DNA of 10,073 bases, from assembly GCA_016177145.1 (NCBI GenBank), contig JACOVV010000210.1:1-10073 (forward strand). Reading direction: 5' to 3'. The DNA comes from Candidatus Omnitrophota bacterium (GTDB lineage: Bacteria; Omnitrophota; Gorgyraeia; JACOVV01). Of the stretch, positions 1-6,020 are shown piece after piece (the stretch's first letter is position 1; each line of letters opens with the position of its first letter). The notes below the pieces were generated by a model. That model had not been told where the DNA came from. It worked only from the letters and a program-made list of their open reading frames with translations, and did no database searches. The translations under genes were made by a program, and so were the position numbers.

Positions 1-1880
1 AAGTATAACACATCCCCGTTGCAGATGGCAACGGGATGATCCGGGTCTAATTCCTTAATTCGTTTCGCCGCTTGATTGACGAATTCATAATAGGGTTCGG
101 GAAATTTCTTGGCGCTGTTGGCGACTCCATAATTGTTTTCATTCCCCAGCATCCAGAGAAGAACGTACGGTTCGTCTTTATACTCCAGGACCATTTTTTC
201 GACGTCTTCCAGCATTTTTTGACGCTGGTCCGGATGACTGTAATCGGTCCCTTCATACCAGCTCGCCCCTGAACCGACCGTGTACGCTCCCAGAAAATTT
301 CCCATGATCACGTAGAGTCCGTACTTGTCGTGGAGTTCCCTGAGCAATTTCTTATTAACGACCAATCCATGATGGTAAATGCGCAGAGTGTTAGCCCCCA
401 TTTCCTTCAAAAGCTGAAAATCGCCGATGACCGGCTCATCAGCATCCTGAATTCCATTCCGGTTTTTATCCACCCAGCTCTCGTAAGGGGCGTCGATTAG
501 ACCGTTTTTATTTTCGTCCGCGTTGGACCAATCCTCGAGAGTACCGTTGTCCGGGCTCTGGCCTACCTTGCTGGGAGTGTAGGCGACCGCCTTAATAAGG
601 AAAGGCATGGCGCCCACCATCAACTGCCAATGCCCGTCAGCCAACTGAATTAAACGAACCTTCCCGTTTCCCAGCACCTGGCGCGCCTCGGATTCTCTGA
701 CTTCTCCGTGGGGCCGGTAACTCACGATGGCGCGCCGCGCCGCTTCTTCAAGGCCGATCCTTGCCAGCCGTCCCGGATCCGTGATAAAAACGTCATTGTT
801 GATATCCGCGTCAAAACCATTCATCACCCGGATACCGCTCCCTTCCAGCGCCAGCCCCAGCTCTGGATGAACACGACAGAGGTAGGTTATTTTATCAATC
901 GCCGCCGGTCCCACATACCAGGGAGAATTCCAGTAAGTCCAGCCGATGGAATTCGGGAAATGGACCACAATCGCGTAATAGGCTTTGATCGCATGCTCGA
1001 ACAATCCGGATTTCTCCAGGATTTCAGCGGTGTTGAAGAGTTTAATCCCGCGGTCTTCGTTCTTGATCGACGCCCATTTGTAAAAGGCCGCGGCCAAATC
1101 GTCCGTATGCAAAAACTCCCAATGGTCCCCTTCCAGGCGTTTCTGCGCTTCCAAACGCTGGTATTCAGGATCTTCCAGGACCGATCTTGTGTTCGGGAAA
1201 ATTCCTTCCCCCGCGGCCTCGGCGAGTCCCTTGGGGTCGCGAATCTGATATTGGTAATCGCTGGTTCCTACGTTCTTAAACTCGCCATATTTTGAATATT
1301 CCACGATCGGCTCTTTACCGTAATCGAGCAGGGAAAGCCGCACCGGTTCTTTGACAAAACGAACCGATTCCACGCCGGCCGCGGCGGTTTTATTTTCCAA
1401 ACGTTCCAGTTTATACTGGCTTTCTTCGGCCGCTTTGACATACCAGCCCCGGGGATCCCACCACTGGGAATAGGGATACTGCTCGATGACCATCCGGAAC
1501 GCCTGGGCGGCTTGATCTATCTTCCCCTGCTTGAGATAAGCTTCCCCCTGGAGAAAATAAGAAGTGCCGACATCATTAAGCGCTTGATAGCGGTGGCGTT
1601 CGTCCACCGATGGGAAATTCGTCAGAGCGGATTGCTCCACGCGGGCTTGATCTTGATGCTGGTCAATGCATTGTTGGGCAGTCTGGATGGCCTGGTCAAA
1701 TTGCTGTTGGTCCATCGCCTGCCGCGCGGCGGTGATCAGCTCGTTGGTTGGCCGGCTTTCGCCGGCCAAGGAAAGTGGAGAATGGAAAGTAGAAAGTAGA
1801 AAGTACACTGTGAAAAACAAAAAAAGTACCGGCCTTCCCCACTTTCCACTTTCCACTTTCCACTTTCCGTCTTTACTCAT
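1..1880 (-). CDS. Exported TPR plus GH2-type TIM-barrel glycoside hydrolase, partial (C-terminus beyond window)
   Basis: An open frame runs without a stop from ATG at 1880 to the left edge (626 residues seen). The ATG overlaps the TGA of the upstream permease as ATGA, and GGGAG lies 10 bases upstream, which supports this start. Residues 1-17 are basic, 18-32 hydrophobic (VLFLFFTVYFLLSTF), and SLA-GES near 37-42 fits a signal peptidase I site, so export is predicted. Residues about 45-140 look like TPR helices (YFLQGEAYLKQGKIDQAAQAF). A second helical stretch follows at about 240-330. Two calcium-loop-like motifs, DENKNGLID (455-463) and DKNRNGIQD (471-479), sit just inside a GH2/clan GH-A-like barrel beginning near 405. 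LWMLGNENNYG places the likely acid/base at E581; the nucleophile would lie past the edge. Substrate unknown. The family call is good; the exact activity is inferred. Confidence 0.8.
   Translation of the reverse strand, partial: MSKDGKWKVESGKWGRPVLFLFFTVYFLLSTFHSPLSLAGESRPTNELITAARQAMDQQQFDQAIQTAQQCIDQHQDQARVEQSALTNFPSVDERHRYQALNDVGTSYFLQGEAYLKQGKIDQAAQAFRMVIEQYPYSQWWDPRGWYVKAAEESQYKLERLENKTAAAGVESVRFVKEPVRLSLLDYGKEPIVEYSKYGEFKNVGTSDYQYQIRDPKGLAEAAGEGIFPNTRSVLEDPEYQRLEAQKRLEGDHWEFLHTDDLAAAFYKWASIKNEDRGIKLFNTAEILEKSGLFEHAIKAYYAIVVHFPNSIGWTYWNSPWYVGPAAIDKITYLCRVHPELGLALEGSGIRVMNGFDADINNDVFITDPGRLARIGLEEAARRAIVSYRPHGEVRESEARQVLGNGKVRLIQLADGHWQLMVGAMPFLIKAVAYTPSKVGQSPDNGTLEDWSNADENKNGLIDAPYESWVDKNRNGIQDADEPVIGDFQLLKEMGANTLRIYHHGLVVNKKLLRELHDKYGLYVIMGNFLGAYTVGSGASWYEGTDYSHPDQRQKMLEDVEKMVLEYKDEPYVLLWMLGNENNYGVANSAKKFPEPYYEFVNQAAKRIKELDPDHPVAICNGDVLY
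1748..1769 (-). repeat. Perfect 9-bp hairpin with GAAA tetraloop
   Basis: TTGGCCGGC-GAAA-GCCGGCCAA is a perfect inverted repeat whose minus-strand transcript would form a stable GNRA-capped hairpin. It directly abuts the heptad array at 1770 and encodes the signal peptidase site and first mature residues (LAGESRP). Confidence 0.85.
1770..1804 (-). repeat. Inverted heptanucleotide array, 5 units of ACTTTCY
   Basis: Read on the minus strand the five contiguous units are ACTTTCT, ACTTTCT, ACTTTCC, ATTCTCC and ACTTTCC. They are complementary to the upstream array, with 36 bases between. In the gene frame they encode part of the hydrophobic and cleavage regions of the signal peptide (FLLSTFHSPLS). 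The degenerate units suggest an older array than its perfect partner. Confidence 0.95.
1841..1868 (-). repeat. Tandem heptanucleotide array, 4 x GGAAAGT (coding sense)
   Basis: Four perfect contiguous copies of the 7-base unit GGAAAGT (minus strand) begin 12 bases after the ATG at 1880. In the gene frame they encode GKWKVESGKW, the basic n-region of the signal peptide. The array is the reverse complement of the one at 1770-1804. Confidence 0.95.
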
Positions 1881-2725
1881 CCCTTAATCGCTCCCGCGGT
1901 AATCCCCTCGATAATGTAACGCTGCATGAGCAAGTATACCACGACGATTGGAATGACGGAGATCGTCATCCCCGCCATTAAAAGAGGATACTGGGTAATA
2001 TGCGCCCCCTGGAAAACCATCAATCCCCGCTGCAGGGGCATCAGTTCTTTATCCGTCAAGACAAGCATGGCCAGCAGGTATTCGTTCCAGACCGCCAAGA
2101 CGTTAAAAATGACCACCACGGCAATCGCCGGCTTGGCTAACGGCATGGCGAGGTGCCAGTAAATGCCCCATTTGGTGCAGCCGTCAATCCGCGCGGAATC
2201 TTCCAGATCCTTGGGGAGTTTTTCAAAAAATGTCTTCAAGAGGAAAATACTCAGCGCCAATCCGCCGTTGATTTGCGGCAGGATATAGCCCCAATGGGTA
2301 TTGATCAATCCCAGTTTATTGAGCAGAACATACAGAGCGATAAAAGCGCCGGGGATCGGGATCATCATGGTCGCCAGAAAGAGGATAAAGAAAAACTGCC
2401 GCCCTGGAAACCGGAGGCGGGCGAAAGCGTAGGCGGCTAAAGAACTGATCAACACAATACCCACCACGACGACCGTGCTGTAAAAAATGCTGTTCAGGAA
2501 ATAAACCCCAAAACCCCCTTTGGTCCACGCGTTCACGTAGTTCAGCCACTGTGGATTAGAAGGAAGCAGGCTAAAATCCGAAAAAACGGTCTCTTGGGTC
2601 TTTAAACTGGAGGCGGCCATCCAGAAAAGAGGAAAAAGACAAGTAGCGGCAACGCCGGCGCAGAAAAGCTGCATTACCAGTTTTAACCCAAATCTTTTGG
2701 CGCGATACTGGGTGACTGAGTACAT
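1877..2725 (-). CDS. ABC sugar transporter permease, MalG/UgpE type
   Basis: This is an inner-membrane permease of the carbohydrate-uptake ABC family (282 residues, usual length). Hydrophobic segments lie near 18-38, 77-100, 111-135, 152-164, 200-222 and 250-268. The cytoplasmic EAA-type loop that contacts the ATPase is DSARIDG at 176-182 followed by MPLAKPA. The motifs FPLFWMAASS, WNEYLLA and the C-terminal IIEGITAGAIKG are typical of MalG-like partners. It starts 16 bases after the stop of the other permease, and its TGA overlaps the ATG of the exported GH2-like gene, so the two are probably translationally coupled. It should pair with the neighbouring MalF-type permease as a heterodimer. 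Confidence 0.93.
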   Translation of the reverse strand: MYSVTQYRAKRFGLKLVMQLFCAGVAATCLFPLFWMAASSLKTQETVFSDFSLLPSNPQWLNYVNAWTKGGFGVYFLNSIFYSTVVVVGIVLISSLAAYAFARLRFPGRQFFFILFLATMMIPIPGAFIALYVLLNKLGLINTHWGYILPQINGGLALSIFLLKTFFEKLPKDLEDSARIDGCTKWGIYWHLAMPLAKPAIAVVVIFNVLAVWNEYLLAMLVLTDKELMPLQRGLMVFQGAHITQYPLLMAGMTISVIPIVVVYLLMQRYIIEGITAGAIKG

Positions 2726-2741
2726 AAATTGATAGCTGTCT

Positions 2742-3629
2742 TTACGGCGCTTGCCTAAAAGTTTTCCCGATCCTCATCTGAAATAACGAAACCAGCAGCA
2801 GTAAGATCCCGAAAATGATTCCTTCCGCGCAAGCGTAACCAAACTGCGAAGTGCCTGTCATCGTCGAGAGGATCCGGGTCACCGGCACTTCGGTGTGATA
2901 ACCGGGTCCTCCCCCCGTCGTTGAGATGATAATGTCAAAAATCTGCATGGTGCCGAGAACCGTCAAGATCGCCACTAAAATAAAAACGGGAATCATCATC
3001 GGGATCGTCACTTCCTTAAAGACTTGCCAGGCGTTGGCCCCGTCCACGCGGGCCGCTTCGTAGAGTTCTCGCGGGATGTTCTGCAGCCCCGCGAGGAGAA
3101 TGACAAACCCCCAGCCAAATCCTTTCCACATGTGAATCACAGCGACGCTGGTGAGCGCCGTTTTTGGGTCCGACAGCCAGCTCCTGGTCAATCCGTCGAG
3201 GCCGATGGCCTTCAGCCAGTGGTTCAGCAGCCCGTAATTGCCGTCGTAGATCCAGCTCCAGATCAAACCAACCACAATCCCCGAGAGGACCGGCGGCAGA
3301 TAGAAAATCACCCGGTAAACGTGTCCTCCCCGGATTTTTCTGTCGCAAGCCAGCGCGAGCAGTAACGCCAGTATATTTTGAAACGTCAGAGCCAGGAGAG
3401 TGACATAAACCGCGTTCCAGACCGAAGTCCACCAGACGGTGTTGTGGCGAAAGATATCCCAGAAGTTCGCCAGTCCGACAAACCGCATGGTGGAACTGAT
3501 ACCGTCCCATTCATAGGCGCTCAACTGAAAAACTTTAAAGAAAGGATAAATGCTGAAGGTCGCGAACATCACAATCGCGGGAAGAATAAAAAAATAATTT
3601 TCGAAGGTATCCTTAAGGCGCACTTTCAT
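2742..3629 (-). CDS. ABC sugar transporter permease, MalF/UgpA type
   Basis: This is the second membrane subunit of the importer (295 residues). About six hydrophobic segments are visible, near 13-33, 70-95, 105-127, 160-183, 212-232 and 268-285. The EAA loop is clear: ELYEAARVDGANAWQVF at 188-204, followed by TIPMMIPVF. GGGPGYHTEV near 239-248 is also characteristic of the family. ATG at 3629 lies six bases after the stop of the binding-protein gene; no strong Shine-Dalgarno is seen, so coupling to the upstream gene is likely. It works with the MalG-type permease and the lipoprotein encoded on either side. No ATPase gene is present in the window. Confidence 0.93.
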   Translation of the reverse strand: MKVRLKDTFENYFFILPAIVMFATFSIYPFFKVFQLSAYEWDGISSTMRFVGLANFWDIFRHNTVWWTSVWNAVYVTLLALTFQNILALLLALACDRKIRGGHVYRVIFYLPPVLSGIVVGLIWSWIYDGNYGLLNHWLKAIGLDGLTRSWLSDPKTALTSVAVIHMWKGFGWGFVILLAGLQNIPRELYEAARVDGANAWQVFKEVTIPMMIPVFILVAILTVLGTMQIFDIIISTTGGGPGYHTEVPVTRILSTMTGTSQFGYACAEGIIFGILLLLVSLFQMRIGKTFRQAP

Positions 3630-3635
3630 GAGAAA

Positions 3636-4937
3636 TTATCTTTGAGCCATTTGTTTTTCCAGCTCCCTGTCCTTCACCGCCTGAACCTGGGCGGCGAGTT
3701 CTTCCGGGGTCTTTTCGCCGATGAGAATAGACTGAATCCCTTTCGTCATCGCCTCCGTCACCAAAGGGAACTCCGCTAACGGCATCAGACTGGGATGAAC
3801 GGTCCGGTCCATATCATTGACAAACTCAGCCAGGATGGGAGGAAGATCCACCAACGCTTCGCGATTGGAGGGAAGATTCCTGGTTTGCGTCGCCAAATAG
3901 ACCTGCTGTTCTTTGGCGGTCAGCCATTTTAAGAACGCGGCCGCCTGCTCTTTCCGGACCGATTTCGCGTTGACCATAAAATTCGAACCGGCCCCTCCCC
4001 AAATCACCTGAGGATAGGTGTTCGATACGCGGGGTGGGAGCATCACGCCGTAATCAAGACTGGGATTCATCCCATGGTAAACGTTGACGCACCAGGATCC
4101 ATTCATCGCGAACGCCGCCTGGCCGTTGGCGAAAATTTGCTCCGCCCGTTTATTAATCATCGTTACGACCCCCTCCGCCAGCGCCCCCTGATCCCTCATT
4201 TCTTGAAACAATTTCAATACGCGAACCCAATCAGAATCGGTATAGAGAACTTTTCCTTTGAGCGTCGCCAGGATCTTATCCTGGCCCATGATGTTCCAGG
4301 CGAAATTAGAGGCCAGACATTCGATCAGCCAGATCTCACCCCACCCGCTGACTAACCCCTGAATTCCTTTTTCCTTTAATTTTGCGTTCGCCGCGAGGAA
4401 GTCACGCCATGTCACTGGAGGTTTATTAGGATCGAGCCCCGCTTGGCGGAATAAATCTTTGTTATAAAGAAACTGGATGTTCATCACATCCAGCGGGACG
4501 CCGTAAGTCCCGACCGGCACGCCGTAGCCGTTTCCGGCGTCAAACTCATTCATCAGCAACGGTTTCTCAAAAAGCAGCTTCCGCCACGCCCCTTCTTGAT
4601 CGTTGATTTCTTCGGCGATATTGGCCACATGGCCGGAAAGGATAAAACTGGCAAGATCCCGTTTCTCTCCTAGAACACCAAAAACATCCGGAAGAGTATT
4701 GGTTTGGGCGGCGGCTTTGACTTTTTGACTGTAGGCCTCAGAGGGGGCAAAGAGTTCAAACCGGACAGGAATACCGGTAGCGGTTTCGTAGCGGCCGGCG
4801 AGCTCTTGCAAAGTATCTTCACGATCGCTCATCCAGTGCCAGATCGTCAATTGGCTGGAATTCTGCTTCTGTGCGCACCCTGCCAGCAGGGCCGCCAGGT
4901 ACACGCCTAGAATCCACGGCTTTTTTCGATGGGTCAT
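3636..4937 (-). CDS. Extracellular sugar-binding lipoprotein of ABC importer (family 1 solute-binding protein)
   Basis: The 433-residue protein begins with a basic n-region (MTHRKK), a hydrophobic core and the lipobox LLAGC, with Cys21 as the predicted lipidation site. The mature part opens with LTIWHWMSDREDTLQELAG and continues with ETATGIPVRFE, the usual opening of UgpB/MalE-like (COG1653) solute-binding proteins. Later motifs also fit: GVPLDVMNIQFLYNKDLF, FANGQAAFAMNGSW, and VRKEQAAAFLKWL near the C-terminus. It is the first gene after a 104-base gap with a likely promoter and leads the transport operon. It should deliver an oligosaccharide to the two permeases. The ligand cannot be read from the sequence; the neighbouring GH94 and GH26-like genes suggest a beta-linked oligosaccharide. 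Confidence 0.93.
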   Translation of the reverse strand: MTHRKKPWILGVYLAALLAGCAQKQNSSQLTIWHWMSDREDTLQELAGRYETATGIPVRFELFAPSEAYSQKVKAAAQTNTLPDVFGVLGEKRDLASFILSGHVANIAEEINDQEGAWRKLLFEKPLLMNEFDAGNGYGVPVGTYGVPLDVMNIQFLYNKDLFRQAGLDPNKPPVTWRDFLAANAKLKEKGIQGLVSGWGEIWLIECLASNFAWNIMGQDKILATLKGKVLYTDSDWVRVLKLFQEMRDQGALAEGVVTMINKRAEQIFANGQAAFAMNGSWCVNVYHGMNPSLDYGVMLPPRVSNTYPQVIWGGAGSNFMVNAKSVRKEQAAAFLKWLTAKEQQVYLATQTRNLPSNREALVDLPPILAEFVNDMDRTVHPSLMPLAEFPLVTEAMTKGIQSILIGEKTPEELAAQVQAVKDRELEKQMAQR

Positions 4938-4969
4938 TACGTCGTTACGATCTCCCAGCTCTTCCCCCT

Positions 4970-4981
4970 ATTACACGTAAT
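4970..4981 (-). promoter_or_regulatory. Candidate operator, ATTAC-N2-GTAAT inverted repeat
   Basis: A perfect 5-base inverted repeat with a two-base centre lies just downstream of the proposed -10 and 33 bases before the ATG of the binding-protein gene. A repressor bound here would cover the transcription start. Two further CGTAA half-sites occur at 4939-4951, next to the ATG. The ROK regulator encoded upstream is the obvious candidate, but no known ROK consensus is matched. Confidence 0.35.
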
Positions 4982-4992
4982 TGGCGTGGCTA

Positions 4993-5021
4993 GTTTAATA
5001 TAGAGAGCGCCCCTTTGTCAA
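4993..5021 (-). promoter_or_regulatory. Candidate sigma70-type promoter of the transport operon
   Basis: On the minus strand a perfect TTGACA lies at 5021-5016. Possible -10 elements are TATTAA (5000-4995, spacer 15) or TTAAAC (4998-4993, spacer 17). The -35 box sits inside a small palindrome, CCCTT-GACA-AAGGG, at 5011-5024. It lies in the only sizeable intergenic gap of the window, ahead of the binding-protein gene, so a promoter is expected here. The -10 match is only moderate. Confidence 0.5.
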
Positions 5022-5041
5022 GGGAAAGAATCATAAAACCA

Positions 5042-6001
5042 TTAACAAAGTCTTGTATTATGAGGAGGCCTCTCTTTGTAATAACCTGCGCTCACACTTT
5101 CTTGAAACGACTTCAACGTTTCGTCAGACGAATCAACGATCCAATTCGTCTCCTTAAGGATGTTAAACCACATCCATGCCTTGATGTGAGGATACTGCCG
5201 GATACTCTTGAAAGTCTCCAGAACCCATTGCGGTTTTGAACCTCCCCCTTCTCCGCAGGCGAATTCGGCGATCATGATCGGTTTTGCCGGCGCTATTGCC
5301 ATCATCCGTTGATAGGCCTCTCCGAAAATTTCATCGAACGAACGCCAGGGGTCTCTCCTTTCACCGGCCGTGCCAAAGTTGTAACCGTCGAAACCGATCC
5401 AATCCACGAAAGAGTCTCCCGGGTAATAGAGAGTATAATCATGAGGGCCTCCGTTCCGCGGCAGGTGGAGGACCATTTCGGGGCACCAAACCCAAAACAC
5501 GTTAGAGCATTTTCTGTCCCGGAATACGTTCACCACATAACGGAAGGTTTCAATATAGCGGGTTGGATCTGAATCGTTATGAATCCCATCCCAGGGATAC
5601 CAGGTTCCATTCATTTCATGAGCCCATCGGATGAGAAGCGGTTGACCCCATTGGCGGATCGAATCGGCCCATTGACAAAGATAAGAATCCCATCGGCCGC
5701 TGAGGATTTTATCAAGCCGGTAATCCGGACATTCGATCTTCTGGTCCCACGGCTCCCAAGTAAGCATCGGCATACTTCCTCTTTTGCTCACCATGGAACA
5801 CCATGATTCCGGGAATGGGGCCAGCGACTTGGGCGATCCCCAGGCAAGAAAGGTCATGACAATCGCCAGTTTTTTCTGGATCTTTTTCTCGAAGGAATCT
5901 ATTTCTTCTTTGGAAGGATGGCACTGAATCCCCTGCCAAGGGGAACTGATAAAGGCGCCGGTGAAACAACCTTGAATGGAAGACCAGTCGAAATTTTTCA
6001 C
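5042..6001 (-). CDS. GH26-like glycoside hydrolase (beta-mannanase family), predicted cytoplasmic
   Basis: The 319-residue protein carries the hallmark GH26 motif RWAHEMNGTWYPW, which makes E129 the likely acid/base, and IAEFACG, which makes E246 the likely nucleophile. Other barrel-strand motifs agree: MPMLTWEPWD (77-86), VFWVWCPE (168-175) and WIGFDGYN (201-208). Length matches a single catalytic domain with no binding module. No signal peptide is seen, since the protein starts MKNFDWSSIQG, so it probably acts on imported oligosaccharides inside the cell. The start is GTG at 6001, 19 bases after the phosphorylase stop, without a convincing Shine-Dalgarno. GH26 enzymes are mostly beta-1,4-mannanases, but xylanases and beta-1,3/1,4-glucanases also occur, so the substrate is uncertain. 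Confidence 0.85.
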   Translation of the reverse strand: MKNFDWSSIQGCFTGAFISSPWQGIQCHPSKEEIDSFEKKIQKKLAIVMTFLAWGSPKSLAPFPESWCSMVSKRGSMPMLTWEPWDQKIECPDYRLDKILSGRWDSYLCQWADSIRQWGQPLLIRWAHEMNGTWYPWDGIHNDSDPTRYIETFRYVVNVFRDRKCSNVFWVWCPEMVLHLPRNGGPHDYTLYYPGDSFVDWIGFDGYNFGTAGERRDPWRSFDEIFGEAYQRMMAIAPAKPIMIAEFACGEGGGSKPQWVLETFKSIRQYPHIKAWMWFNILKETNWIVDSSDETLKSFQESVSAGYYKERPPHNTRLC

Positions 6002-6020
6002 AACAAAATTTATGTCAAAT

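Noticed and set aside
1081..1100. Suspected frameshift in the exported protein near a T run
   Set aside because: Recounting shows five A on the plus strand, and the minus frame reads continuously through HWEFLHTDDLAAA.
708..1295. Plus-strand open frame of 195 codons
   Set aside because: It lies opposite the exported GH2-like gene, whose minus frame has recognisable motifs throughout; the plus frame has no recognisable domain.
1666..1887. Plus-strand small frame with repeat-derived peptide (HFPLSTFHFP)
   Set aside because: The peptide is simply the opposite-strand reading of the heptad repeats, and nothing else supports it as a gene.
5011..5024. Intrinsic terminator after the GH26-like gene
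   Set aside because: CCCTT-GACA-AAGGG has only a 5-bp stem and no following T run, and it overlaps a good -35 box, so a promoter role fits better.
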